A DNA stretch of 64,000 nt from Pelotomaculum schinkii (GTDB lineage Bacteria > Bacillota > Desulfotomaculia > Desulfotomaculales > Pelotomaculaceae): NCBI RefSeq assembly GCF_004369205.1, contig NZ_QFGA01000004.1, forward strand, positions 1-64,000. The letters run 5' to 3'. Both the position numbers and the translations under genes were made by a program. Below, piece by piece: positions 36,574-44,791 of this stretch. Each line of letters opens with the position of its first letter. Position 1 is the first letter of the stretch. The notes beneath the pieces were generated by a model. That model was not told where the DNA came from. It saw nothing but the letters and a program-made list of their open reading frames with translations, and searched no databases.

Positions 36574-37962
36574 TTGAGTAAATTGTATGATGTTGTCATC
36601 GTAGGCGCCGGACCGGCCGGGATTTTCACGGCGCTGGAGCTGGTCAAGTCCGGCAAGGATTTAAAAATTTTAATTATCGATAAAGGCCGGGCGATCGGCG
36701 ACCGGTCCTGCGTAGCCCGCGTCCAAAACGCCCCGTGCAGCAACTGTTCTCCTTGTTCGACGGTGTGCGGCTGGGGTGGCGCCGGAGCTTTCAGCGATGG
36801 CAAGCTTACTCTTTCCACAGAGATAGGCGGCAGCCTGGAGCAATACATCGGGGAAAGTCGCCTGGCTGAACTCATTGATTATGTGGACCGTACTTACCTG
36901 AGCTTTGGCGCTCCTGAAAAGGTCTACGGCCTGGAGAATGAAGAGGCAATCCAGGAGGTCCAGCGGCGCGCCGTACTTGCAGAGTTGAAGCTGGTGCCGG
37001 TCAGGATCAGGCATATGGGAACAGGCCGCTGTAAGGAAATCCTCCATAGAATGTACGAAAGCCTGGTTTCCGCCGGGGTTGAAGTGAGAACCTCCACTTC
37101 GGCGGAAGAGGTGCTGGTGGAGAACGGGGTCGCGCGTGGTGTGACCTGCCGCAACGGGCAGGTGATCACAGCCAAACAGGTGGTTCTGGCGCCTGGCCGG
37201 GAGGGCGCCGGCTGGCTCTGTGACGAGGCTCAACGTTTGGGACTCGAGACCACCATCAATCCTGTAGATATCGGGGTCAGGGTGGAGTTGCCGGCAGCCG
37301 TGATGGATCCCTTGACCAGTATTTTTTACGAAGCTAAATTCATTTACTACTCCAGGACCTTCAACGACAAAGTACGCACTTTCTGCATGAACCCGAACGG
37401 GGAAGTGGTGCTTGAAAATAATGACGGGCTCGTTACGGTAAACGGGCACAGCCACGCATATAATAAGACGGAAAACACCAATTTTGCCGTCCTGGTCAGC
37501 AAGACCTTTACCGAGCCCTTCAAAGAGCCGATTGCTTACGGCAGGTACGTTGCCAGCCTGGCTAACCTCCTGGGTGGCGGAGTTATTGTGCAAAGCCTGG
37601 GTGACCTCATTTCGGGCCACCGCTCCACCAGGGAAAGGCTGGCCAAGTGCATGACCGTACCAACCCTGGCGGAGGCCACGCCGGGTGATTTAAGCCTGGT
37701 CCTGCCGTACCGCCACCTGATGGGCATCGTAGAGATGCTCAAGGCGCTCAATGAACTGGCGCCGGGGGTTTATTCCAGGTATACACTGCTCTACGGGGTA
37801 GAAGTCAAGTTTTATTCTTCCCGCCTGGCCCTTACAGGTTCCCTGGAAACACGGGTGAAAAACCTGTTCGCGGCCGGGGACGGCGCCGGTATCACCAGGG
37901 GCTTGGCCCAGGCCTCTGCGGCCGGTGTGGTGGCGGCCAGGGAAATTATTAATAGGATTTAG
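36574..37962 (+). CDS. FAD-dependent oxidoreductase, COG2509 type
   Basis: 462 aa. N-terminal dinucleotide-binding motif [21 protein letters not shown] (residues 8-28) and C-terminal [26 protein letters not shown] Cys-rich block [22 protein letters not shown] (near residue 52) is typical of this uncharacterised flavoprotein group. The electron partner is unknown. The TTG at 36574 is chosen because GGGGGAGGG precedes it; the frame runs 66 codons further upstream through the promoter and is not coding there. Eleven bases before purA, likely one operon. Confidence 0.88.
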   Translation: MSKLYDVVIVGAGPAGIFTALELVKSGKDLKILIIDKGRAIGDRSCVARVQNAPCSNCSPCSTVCGWGGAGAFSDGKLTLSTEIGGSLEQYIGESRLAELIDYVDRTYLSFGAPEKVYGLENEEAIQEVQRRAVLAELKLVPVRIRHMGTGRCKEILHRMYESLVSAGVEVRTSTSAEEVLVENGVARGVTCRNGQVITAKQVVLAPGREGAGWLCDEAQRLGLETTINPVDIGVRVELPAAVMDPLTSIFYEAKFIYYSRTFNDKVRTFCMNPNGEVVLENNDGLVTVNGHSHAYNKTENTNFAVLVSKTFTEPFKEPIAYGRYVASLANLLGGGVIVQSLGDLISGHRSTRERLAKCMTVPTLAEATPGDLSLVLPYRHLMGIVEMLKALNELAPGVYSRYTLLYGVEVKFYSSRLALTGSLETRVKNLFAAGDGAGITRGLAQASAAGVVAAREIINRI

Positions 37963-37973
37963 GGGGTAACCTG

Positions 37974-39260
37974 ATGTCTACAGTGGTTCTAGTCGGCGCC
38001 CAGTGGGGCGATGAAGGAAAAGGGAAGGTAACGGATTTCCTGGCCGAAAAGGCCGACCTGGTGGTCCGCTACCAGGGGGGCAACAATGCCGGACACACGG
38101 TTGTGGTGGGTGACCGGGAGTTTAAGCTACACCTGATCCCTTCGGGCATACTTTACCCCGAAAAAATTTGCGTCATCGGGAGCGGTATGGTTATCGATCC
38201 GGGGGTTCTGCTCCAAGAAATGGAAGCCCTTAAGAATAAAGGGATCAGTATTGATAACTTGAAAATCAGTGACCGCGCTCATGTCATTTTCCCTTATCAC
38301 CAGCGACTCGACCAGGTGGAAGAAGAGCGCAGGGGAGATAATAAAATCGGCACTACCGTCCGCGGCATCGGACCTGCCTATATGGATAAATCGGCGCGTG
38401 TCGGTATCCGTATGGTTGACCTGCTGGATCAGGATGAATTCGCTTCTTTACTGGAAGCCAACATCGAAGTTAAAAATCACCTGCTTACCAAGGTCTACGG
38501 GATGAATGCGCTGGATTACCCCAGCATCCTGGCAGAATACCGCGGTTACGCCGAGAACCTGGCCAAGTACGTGGCTGATGACTCTTTGCTTATCAATGAG
38601 GCCTTCAAGAAGGGGCAGAACGTGCTCTTTGAGGGCGCTCAGGGCACCCTGCTGGATATTGACCATGGCACCTATCCCTATGTCACCTCTTCGCACCCGA
38701 CTGCCGGGGGCGCCTGCCTGGGCGCAGGGGTTGGACCGACCAAGATTGACCGTGTCATCGGCGTTGCCAAAGCTTATACCACGAGGGTCGGGGAAGGTCC
38801 CTTTGCCACGGAACTTGAGGACGACACCGGCGAGTACATCCGCACCCAAGGGGGCGAGTTCGGCACCACCACCGGCCGGCCACGCCGCTGCGGTTGGTTT
38901 GACGGGGTAGTGGCCCGCTATGCCGTGCGCATCAACGGCCTGGACTATCTTGCCATCACCAAGCTGGATGTCCTGAGTGGTCTGGAAAAGGTTAAAATCT
39001 GTACCGGTTACAACTACCGCGGGAGAATTATTGAAGAATTTCCGGCCAGCCTCAGGGTTTTAGAAGAGTGCGTGCCTGTCTACGAGGAGTTTGACGGCTG
39101 GCAGGATGATATTACTTCAGCCAAAACACTGTCGGATCTCCCAACTTCCGCCAGAAAGTACCTGGAACGGGTCAGCGAAGTCGCCGGTGTGCCCATAGCC
39201 CTGGTTGGCGTCGGCAGCAGGCGCAGCCAGACCATTCTAACAACCGAACTATACAAATAA
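37974..39260 (+). CDS. purA: Adenylosuccinate synthetase
   Basis: 428 aa. GTP-dependent ligase joining IMP and aspartate in the first step to AMP. The GTP loop [11 protein letters not shown] and catalytic Asp13 are at the N-terminus. Other marks are NNAGHTVV (His near 41), [14 protein letters not shown] and the C-terminal [14 protein letters not shown] with GGGGGTAAC upstream. Followed by a strong terminator. Confidence 0.97.
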   Translation: MSTVVLVGAQWGDEGKGKVTDFLAEKADLVVRYQGGNNAGHTVVVGDREFKLHLIPSGILYPEKICVIGSGMVIDPGVLLQEMEALKNKGISIDNLKISDRAHVIFPYHQRLDQVEEERRGDNKIGTTVRGIGPAYMDKSARVGIRMVDLLDQDEFASLLEANIEVKNHLLTKVYGMNALDYPSILAEYRGYAENLAKYVADDSLLINEAFKKGQNVLFEGAQGTLLDIDHGTYPYVTSSHPTAGGACLGAGVGPTKIDRVIGVAKAYTTRVGEGPFATELEDDTGEYIRTQGGEFGTTTGRPRRCGWFDGVVARYAVRINGLDYLAITKLDVLSGLEKVKICTGYNYRGRIIEEFPASLRVLEECVPVYEEFDGWQDDITSAKTLSDLPTSARKYLERVSEVAGVPIALVGVGSRRSQTILTTELYK

Positions 39261-39267
39261 TCTAAAT

Positions 39268-39288
39268 ACCCCCGGCCCGGCCGGGGGT
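39268..39288 (+). terminator. Terminator of purA
   Basis: ACCCCCGGC-CCG-GCCGGGGGT stem of 9 bp followed by TTTAG. Eight bases after the purA stop. Confidence 0.85.
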
Positions 39289-39294
39289 TTAGTA

Positions 39295-39320
39295 TGTGGG
39301 TGTGAATTCATTCGCACAAT
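39295..39320. repeat. Dispersed intergenic repeat, short copy 6
   Basis: TGTGGGTGTGAATTCATTCG followed by CACAAT: one half of the palindromic repeat family seen near 7.1, 18.2, 22.7, 28.7 and 32.75 kb. The remaining part of the 350-bp gap to the tRNA cluster is AT-rich and holds only the tRNA promoter. Confidence 0.5.
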
Positions 39321-39562
39321 GACCCCACAGAAATGCATGTTATTAAAGGATTGGCATTAATTCCTGAAACGCTAGGAGGTTATTCCCAGTGATCCCCTTT
39401 GCAATTTAAACCAGCATAACGAATTATAATACGGGCGCATATACTATTGTTCTGCCGGCGCCTCCGCTGTATAAGAACGATCCAACCAAAAAAAGAACCT
39501 ATTCAATATTTAGTTTAATGCTTTTTATCTGATAATCCTTTAAGTTTTATATTTTTTAGTGG

Positions 39563-39591
39563 TTGACACCCCATCGGGGTTATAGTAATAT
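39563..39591 (+). promoter_or_regulatory. Promoter of tRNA-Lys-Glu
   Basis: -35 TTGACA (39563-39568), 17-base spacer, -10 TAATAT (39586-39591). Twenty bases before tRNA-Lys. Confidence 0.7.
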
Positions 39592-39611
39592 ATCTATCTG
39601 TAAGGCTTGTT

Positions 39612-39687
39612 GGGCCATTAGCTCAGTCGGTAGAGCACCTGACTTTTAATCAGGGTGTCCCGCGTTCGAGTCGCGGATGGCTCACCA
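39612..39687 (+). tRNA. tRNA-Lys (TTT)
   Basis: Cloverleaf complete: acceptor GGGCCAT/ATGGCTC, D arm GCTC...GAGC, anticodon arm CCTGA-CTTTTAA-TCAGG with anticodon TTT, T arm CGCGTTCGAGTCGCG, encoded CCA. Co-transcribed with tRNA-Glu 21 bases downstream. Confidence 0.97.
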
Positions 39688-39708
39688 ATTTAATCCTTGC
39701 GAATATAC

Positions 39709-39784
39709 GGCCCCATGGTCAAGCGGCCTAAGACACCGCCCTTTCACGGCGGTAACCCGGGTTCGAATCCCGGTGGGGTCACCA
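39709..39784 (+). tRNA. tRNA-Glu (TTC)
   Basis: Acceptor GGCCCCA/TGGGGTC, anticodon arm CCGCC-CTTTCAC-GGCGG with anticodon TTC, T arm CCGGGTTCGAATCCCGG, encoded CCA. A terminator follows. Confidence 0.97.
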
Positions 39785-39796
39785 AGACGTATAACG

Positions 39797-39822
39797 AAGC
39801 AGCCTTGGACAGGCTGCTTTTA
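39797..39822 (+). terminator. Terminator of tRNA-Lys-Glu
   Basis: AAGCAGCC-TTGGACA-GGCTGCTT followed by TTA. Thirteen bases after the tRNA-Glu CCA end. Confidence 0.75.
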
Positions 39823-39847
39823 CCATCAAACAACAAGTCTGAATAAC

Positions 39848-39876
39848 TTGCATTTTCATCTGGATCAGGCTATAAT
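39848..39876 (+). promoter_or_regulatory. Promoter of tRNA-Gly
   Basis: -35 TTGCAT (39848-39853), 17-base spacer, perfect -10 TATAAT (39871-39876). tRNA-Gly starts 12 bases later, so this tRNA has its own promoter. Confidence 0.75.
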
Positions 39877-39887
39877 AATAGAACTAA

Positions 39888-39962
39888 GCGGGTGTAGCTC
39901 AACGGTAGAGCATCAGCTTCCCAAGCTGAGGGTTGCGAGTTCGATCCTCGTCACCCGCTCCA
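39888..39962 (+). tRNA. tRNA-Gly (CCC)
   Basis: Acceptor GCGGGTG/CACCCGC, anticodon arm TCAGC-TTCCCAA-GCTGA with anticodon CCC (reads GGG), T arm GCGAGTTCGATCCTCGT, encoded CCA. Confidence 0.96.
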
Positions 39963-39971
39963 AGAAAATTT

Positions 39972-40012
39972 AACCCTCATAAAGATTATTTAATCTTTGT
40001 GAGGGTTTTTTT
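39972..40012 (+). terminator. Terminator of tRNA-Gly
   Basis: Long stem of 17 bp: AACCCTCATAAAGATTA pairs with TAATCTTTGTGAGGGTT (one G-T), loop TT, then a T run. Confidence 0.9.
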
Positions 40013-40118
40013 ACGCCTGAGCGTCATTTTCGTCTGACTTAAGAACTAAAAACATCATCTTTACATTGTATTTTGGGTCACCTGGCAACCTGGTCGACCT
40101 CCGGCCGCAGCTAATAAC

Positions 40119-41567
40119 TTAATTTCTCTGTTTGGTGTACTGTTTAATCAGTTCCATTCTGGTATTCCAGACCTTTTCGCTCAGGTCGACGGGATAAACC
40201 TCGGGGTTGAGACTGCGCAGGTACTCCGGCCAGAAGAGGGACAGTTGGCTTTTGTGATGGTTTTTAATCTCTTTCAGGGACGGCGGGTCAAACACCTGCT
40301 CCCCGTCAATAAATATAGGTTCGAGCAGTTCAACCGCCTCGAAACCGGTTACATATTTATAGAGCCAGGTGTGTACAGGGTCAAACATTTTAATGCGGCC
40401 CAGGCTCCGTACGTCCTCATCCGCCATGGCGATGTAATCGCCCCCAGTCTTGCCCGTATCCTTCTTGATAATCCTGTACACTGTCTTATAACCGGGTATG
40501 GTAACTTTTTCAGGGTTGCTCGAGATCTTGATGGTCGGGACATAAACTCCGCGCTCTTCCTTGGCGGCCAGCTTGTAGATGCCGGTTAGCGCCGGGTCGT
40601 CCGCGCAGGTAATCAGCCTGGTGCCAACTCCCCAGCTGTCTATTTTGGCTCCCTGGGCTTTTAAATAGCATATTTTATTTTCGTCCAGGTCGTTGGACGC
40701 AACGATTTGGACGTAATTCAGGCCGGCCTCGTCCAGCATCCTGCGGCATTCGATAGAAAGGAAGGCCAGATCTCCGCTGTCGAGGCGGATTCCTTTCATC
40801 CTCTTGCCCACAGACTCCATGTATTTGGCGGTTTTAATCGCGTTGGGGAGGCCTGATTTCAGGGTGTCGTAGGTATCCACAAGCAGAATAACGTTATCAG
40901 GTAAAGCCTTGGCGTAGTTGATAAAGGACTCTGCCTCTGTGCCGTGAGCCTGGACCCAGGCGTGGGCGTGAGTGCCCTTGCTGGGAATGCCGAACATCTT
41001 CCCGGCCAGGAGGTTGGAGGTGGAGTCAAAGCCGCCGATATAGGCGGCCCTGGTTCCCCAGATAGCGGCGTCGGCTTCCTGTGCCCGCCTGGTGCCGAAC
41101 TCCATCAGGACGTCGTTGGGGGCCGCCTGTCTGATCCTGGCGGCTTTGGTTGCAACCAGGGTCTGGAAATTAATAAAATTCAGGATGGCGGTTTCTACCA
41201 GCTGAGCCTCAAAAATCCTCGCCTCCACCTGGACCAGCGGTTCGTTGGGAAAGACCAGCGTGCCCTCCCTGACCGCTTTCAAATTGCCGCTGAACCTGAA
41301 TTTTCTCAGCTCGTCGAAAAAACCGGGCTCGTAATTTTCCTCCTGCTCGGCCAAATAGGCGATATCCTCTTCGGTGAACCTGAGATTGTTGATGTAGCTG
41401 ATAATCCTTTCCAGACCTGCGAAAACCGCAAAGCCGTTGCCGAAAGGCAACTTTCTGAAAAAAGCTTCAAAGACACACTTTCTGTTCTCCGTACCATGTT
41501 TCCAGTAAGCGTACATCATATTGACCTGGTACTTATCGGTGTGAAGAGACATGTTATCGTACTGCAA
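40119..41567 (-). CDS. pncB: Nicotinate phosphoribosyltransferase
   Basis: 482 aa. Converts nicotinate and PRPP to nicotinate mononucleotide in NAD salvage. Typical parts: SLHTDKYQVNMMYAYWK at the N-terminus, LMEFGTRRAQEADAAIWGTRAAYIGGFDSTSN, GTHAHAW with the conserved His, and GIRLDSGDLAFLS. Length fits the longer bacterial class. TTG at 41567 is chosen for the GGAGGGGGG eight bases upstream. It follows the nicotinamidase-like gene by 46 bases, so nicotinamide to NaMN is covered by one operon. Confidence 0.92.
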   Translation of the reverse strand: MQYDNMSLHTDKYQVNMMYAYWKHGTENRKCVFEAFFRKLPFGNGFAVFAGLERIISYINNLRFTEEDIAYLAEQEENYEPGFFDELRKFRFSGNLKAVREGTLVFPNEPLVQVEARIFEAQLVETAILNFINFQTLVATKAARIRQAAPNDVLMEFGTRRAQEADAAIWGTRAAYIGGFDSTSNLLAGKMFGIPSKGTHAHAWVQAHGTEAESFINYAKALPDNVILLVDTYDTLKSGLPNAIKTAKYMESVGKRMKGIRLDSGDLAFLSIECRRMLDEAGLNYVQIVASNDLDENKICYLKAQGAKIDSWGVGTRLITCADDPALTGIYKLAAKEERGVYVPTIKISSNPEKVTIPGYKTVYRIIKKDTGKTGGDYIAMADEDVRSLGRIKMFDPVHTWLYKYVTGFEAVELLEPIFIDGEQVFDPPSLKEIKNHHKSQLSLFWPEYLRSLNPEVYPVDLSEKVWNTRMELIKQYTKQRN

Positions 41568-41613
41568 GTTCCATTCCCCCCTCCACAATCATCAAAAATA
41601 TGCAGCCGATGGT

Positions 41614-42285
41614 TCAATCCTCAACTGAACTATAGAGTTTCACGCCGCTCTCCTGCATAAAATAAAGCGCCATCATGTGTGTCAGATCACCATTGTGAGG
41701 TCCCAGGTCATAGGTATCCACAGCGTCCACGGGGACAGCCACCAGCCTGCGCTGGTTTTTACGGTTGAAATCTGCTTTCAGTGAGGTGGCGAACTGCTGG
41801 ATGCAGATGTCGGTACAGTCGCCCACAATGATAAAATTTTCTATCTGCCGGTTATCTATCAGCCATTCCTGAAATGATTCCTCCAAAAAGCCGTTGGTCG
41901 AGTTTTTATGAATCAGGGTATAGTCTCCGATTTCCTTAATCTCGTCGACAATTTCGCATTCTGAAGTTCCAGTCAGGGCATGGACTGGAAAGGCATCGTA
42001 TTCGGGCGATTCAGTGGTATGGCAGTCAGCAAAGGACAGGACCGTAATCCCTCGGCTCCGGCACAGCCTTACCAGCTTTGCTACGGCAGGGATTAGAGCG
42101 TTAACCCGGGGACTCTGGAGCGGCCCCTCTCTGGCAAAGGCGTTGATCATATCTACTACCACCAGCGCTGTTTTTTGCGGTTCAAGCCCGTCGAGCTTGA
42201 GAATGGGTAAATCTTCCAGAGATGACAGGATATTGACCAGGCTATCGGCACAGTTCTTAACTATGCTATCTTTTTGCAGGGGCAT
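41614..42285 (-). CDS. Isochorismatase-fold cysteine hydrolase, probable nicotinamidase
   Basis: 223 aa. Catalytic triad of the family is visible: Asp in LVVVDMINAFA (near residue 45), Lys in LIHKNSTNGF (near 126) and Cys in VGDCTDICIQQFA (near 157). Position directly upstream of pncB supports hydrolysis of nicotinamide to nicotinate. The N-terminus is about 30 residues longer than in short PncA. ATG with AAGGAG nine bases upstream. Substrate is inferred from context. Confidence 0.85.
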   Translation of the reverse strand: MPLQKDSIVKNCADSLVNILSSLEDLPILKLDGLEPQKTALVVVDMINAFAREGPLQSPRVNALIPAVAKLVRLCRSRGITVLSFADCHTTESPEYDAFPVHALTGTSECEIVDEIKEIGDYTLIHKNSTNGFLEESFQEWLIDNRQIENFIIVGDCTDICIQQFATSLKADFNRKNQRRLVAVPVDAVDTYDLGPHNGDLTHMMALYFMQESGVKLYSSVED

Positions 42286-42321
42286 GTCGCATGACTCCTT
42301 TTAAAAAAACACTTTGATCTA

Positions 42322-42350
42322 GTAAACCATGTTTGATAAGGTTTAGTCAA
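42322..42350 (-). promoter_or_regulatory. Promoter with inverted repeat ahead of the NAD salvage operon
   Basis: Minus-strand -35 TTGACT (42345-42350) and a weak -10 GTTTAC (42322-42327), spacer 17. The inverted repeat TAAACC / GGTTTA (42323-42328 and 42340-42345) spans the spacer, as an operator would. No regulator gene is next to it. Nothing else is seen between 42351 and 42625. Confidence 0.35.
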
Positions 42351-42625
42351 ACTATAGCACCATGTAATGTTTTTGAGATGATTATTTATTTCACATATCC
42401 ATTTAAAATGGAATTTGCCGGGGTGAATTTTTAAAAAGCAACAGTGCCAGGTTTCATTATTAAAACCGTATAATAACTAAGTGGAAATGAAGAAAAAGCC
42501 GTACCATAGATACGCCTTTAAGATTTTTTCTAGTTTTTATGCTTTTGGGGTTAAGGTTGCCGGGGACAAGATTAACCCGGAACTGCCTGCCCCGGGGCTG
42601 GAGATCAGAAGCTGTTTCAGGAGGC

Positions 42626-42841
42626 TTAAGGGTTGGCGTTTAAACGCTGTTCCTGCCTTGAGAACAGCTCTTCGTAGGTAGACATGTTGCGGATTAATAT
42701 CCTTCTTTTTTCCTTGGCGGTTAACTCCGTGATCCTTTCCAGTTTCCAACTGCCTCCGTTGACAAACCCGGAAACCAGGTAGCCCAGATAGAAATGCAGT
42801 TTGTTAACCAGTTTCAGGTTGCCGATTCTAAAAATTACCAT
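42626..42841 (-). CDS. Hypothetical 71-aa protein
   Basis: Unrecognised. ATG at 42841 with GGGTGG five bases upstream; a good promoter (TTGTAT 42882-42887, TAAAAT 42859-42864, spacer 17) points the same way, but places the RNA start almost on the ribosome site. The protein has a short hydrophobic N-terminal half (KLHFYLGYLVSGFVNGG) and a charged C-terminal half (LTAKEKRRILIRN). It lies divergently from scfA. An ORF on the other strand (42481-42681) overlaps the end. Weak evidence of being real. Confidence 0.4.
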   Translation of the reverse strand: MVIFRIGNLKLVNKLHFYLGYLVSGFVNGGSWKLERITELTAKEKRRILIRNMSTYEELFSRQEQRLNANP

Positions 42842-42948
42842 TACTACCACCCGCTATTATTTTATCATTTCTTACAGGCATATACAATATTCGCTGGAAA
42901 ATTTGAATTTCTTACCTGCATCTGTGGTTATTTTACTTTTTCACCCTG

Positions 42949-42977
42949 TTGCGCAGGCCAACCCGATCCATTATAAT
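42949..42977 (+). promoter_or_regulatory. Promoter of scfA-scfB
   Basis: -35 TTGCGC (42949-42954), 17-base spacer, perfect -10 TATAAT (42972-42977), 26 bases before the scfA start. Confidence 0.65.
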
Positions 42978-43002
42978 GTTTAGGAAGGAGGGATAGGTAA
43001 AA

Positions 43003-43155
43003 TTGGGCAAGCATATCAGGACAATCAACAGCGCCAGGCTCGCGGCTGATGTTGCCGGTCGCGGTTGCGGTGAATGCCAGACTTCCTGCCAGTCCGCCTG
43101 CAAGACCTCGTGTACGGTGGGAAATCAGGCATGTGCGAAGAAAACAGATAAGTAG
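43003..43155 (+). CDS. scfA: SCIFF ribosomally made peptide precursor
   Basis: 50 aa, six cysteines in the C-terminal half (GRGCGECQTSCQSACKTSCT and then NQAC). This is the Six-Cys-in-Forty-Five peptide, near universal in Clostridia. A radical SAM enzyme installs a thioether bridge on it; the final role of the product is unknown. TTG start with GGAAGGAGGG 11 bases upstream. Directly followed by a terminator and then its maturase gene. Confidence 0.95.
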   Translation: MGKHIRTINSARLAADVAGRGCGECQTSCQSACKTSCTVGNQACAKKTDK

Positions 43156-43159
43156 CTAA

Positions 43160-43192
43160 AAAGCCTTGTCCCCGGGGATAAGGCTTTTTTTT
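43160..43192 (+). terminator. Terminator between scfA and scfB
   Basis: AAAGCCTTGTCC-CCGG-GGATAAGGCTTT stem of 12 bp (one G-T) followed by TTTTTT. The scfB ribosome site begins right at the T tail. It would make the precursor transcript more abundant than that of the maturase. Confidence 0.9.
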
Positions 43193-43208
43193 GGGAGGTT
43201 TGAAATTT

Positions 43209-44564
43209 TTGCTGCATAAGTTTGAATTTGACGGAACGAAGATAGTGCTGGATGTGCATAGCGGCGCTGTCCATGAAGTGGATGAACTGGCCTGGCTGAT
43301 GCTGGATGAATACAAGGCACTGGCCAGGCCGGAGTTTTTAGAAAAATTTTGCAGGCGTTACGATAGTGATGAAGTTGATATGGCGGTTGCAGAAATTGAA
43401 CAGCTGGAACGGAGCGGCTTGCTGTTCAGCCCGGACCCCTACGAAGGTAAATATAACCCGCCGGCGGGAGGCATTACCAAGGCCCTCTGTCTGCATCTGG
43501 CACATTCCTGCAACCTGAGCTGCCGCTACTGCTTTGCCGGGCAAGGGCGTTTTGGTGGGGCTGATGAGCTGATGCCGGCCGGGATCGGGCGGTCCGCCAT
43601 AGATTTTCTAATCGGCAGGTCGGGCAGCCGTAAGAACCTGAACATAGATTTTTTTGGTGGAGAGCCTTTATTGAATTTTCAGGTGTTGAAGGAACTGGTT
43701 GCTTACGGGAGGCTGCGTGGCCGGGAAAAAGGCAAGGAAATACAGTTCACGGTGACTACCAATACCCTGCCGCTCAATAGTGAAATCTCCCATTACCTCA
43801 ACCAGGAAGGGATCAGCGCGGTACTGAGCCTGGACGGACGGCGTGAGGTACATGATAAAATGCGCCCGACGCCCGCTGGAGGAGGCTCATATGAGCTGGT
43901 GCTGAAACGGATCCGGAGTTTCGTGAATTCGCGGGATGGTTTAAACTATATCATCCGCGGTACCTTTACCGGTTTCAACCTTGATTTTTGCGCTGACGTT
44001 CTGCACATGGCCGACCTCGGCTACAAAAATCTGTCGGTGGAACCGGTGGTAGCGACCGGTGAAGCAGACTACGCTATCCGTGAAGAGGACCTGCCTGCCC
44101 TTTTCAGCCAGTATGAGCAGCTGGCGCGAGAACTCCTGCTGCGCCGGAAAGAAGGCAGGCCTGTGGATTTTTTTCACTTCAACATCGACCTGGAAGGCGG
44201 TCCTTGCTTACCCAAGCGTCTGACCGGATGCGGGGCGGGGTATGAGTACCTGGCAGTGGCTCCGAACGGCGACCTGTACCCCTGCCACCAGTTTGTCGGA
44301 AGGCCAGGCTTTCTTATGGGAAACGTCAGGGAGGGACTGGTTAACAGCGACATTGAAGCCGTTTTCAGAAACGCCCATGTATATAACATGGAAGACTGCG
44401 CAGATTGTTGGGCTAAGTTTTACTGCAGCGGGGGTTGTCATGCCAACGCCGAGCTTTTTAACGGCTCTATTTTCCAGCCTTACCGCCTGGGCTGCGCATT
44501 AATGAAGAAACGACTTGAGTGCGCTCTGTATTTGAAAGTCATGGAAAGCAGTCAGGCGGGCTGA
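43209..44564 (+). CDS. scfB: SCIFF peptide radical SAM maturase
   Basis: 451 aa. N-terminal peptide-recognition region (about 1-85), radical SAM domain with the 4Fe-4S motif CNLSCRYC near residue 98, and a C-terminal SPASM domain rich in Cys (GCGAGYEYLAVAPNGDLYPC, then CADCWAKFYCSGGC, then LGCALMKKRLECA). It forms a Cys-to-residue thioether in the SCIFF peptide encoded upstream. TTG at 43209 with GGGAGGT nine bases upstream is preferred to the earlier TTG codons, which lie in that ribosome site. Confidence 0.94.
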   Translation: MLHKFEFDGTKIVLDVHSGAVHEVDELAWLMLDEYKALARPEFLEKFCRRYDSDEVDMAVAEIEQLERSGLLFSPDPYEGKYNPPAGGITKALCLHLAHSCNLSCRYCFAGQGRFGGADELMPAGIGRSAIDFLIGRSGSRKNLNIDFFGGEPLLNFQVLKELVAYGRLRGREKGKEIQFTVTTNTLPLNSEISHYLNQEGISAVLSLDGRREVHDKMRPTPAGGGSYELVLKRIRSFVNSRDGLNYIIRGTFTGFNLDFCADVLHMADLGYKNLSVEPVVATGEADYAIREEDLPALFSQYEQLARELLLRRKEGRPVDFFHFNIDLEGGPCLPKRLTGCGAGYEYLAVAPNGDLYPCHQFVGRPGFLMGNVREGLVNSDIEAVFRNAHVYNMEDCADCWAKFYCSGGCHANAELFNGSIFQPYRLGCALMKKRLECALYLKVMESSQAG

Positions 44565-44791
44565 GAAATATGCAGCCTTTTCCTGCTGGACGGTTTATTT
44601 GCCAATTAGACCAAATACAACATGTTTCCCTGCAATATTGTGTTGATTGAGCCGTTTGCTATAAAGAAAGATGTTTTACGCTGGCGCCGTTACCATGTTA
44701 TAATGAAACATCTTTTTTCCTCATGTAGTCGCTATAATCTGCAATTTTTTACAATATATGCTACTAATTGCGCAGAAAGGAGCTGACCGAT

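Noticed and set aside
42481-42681. 66-codon plus-strand ORF MEMKKKPYHRYAFK
   Set aside because: Starts at GTG without a ribosome site and overlaps the better supported minus-strand ORF 42626-42841.
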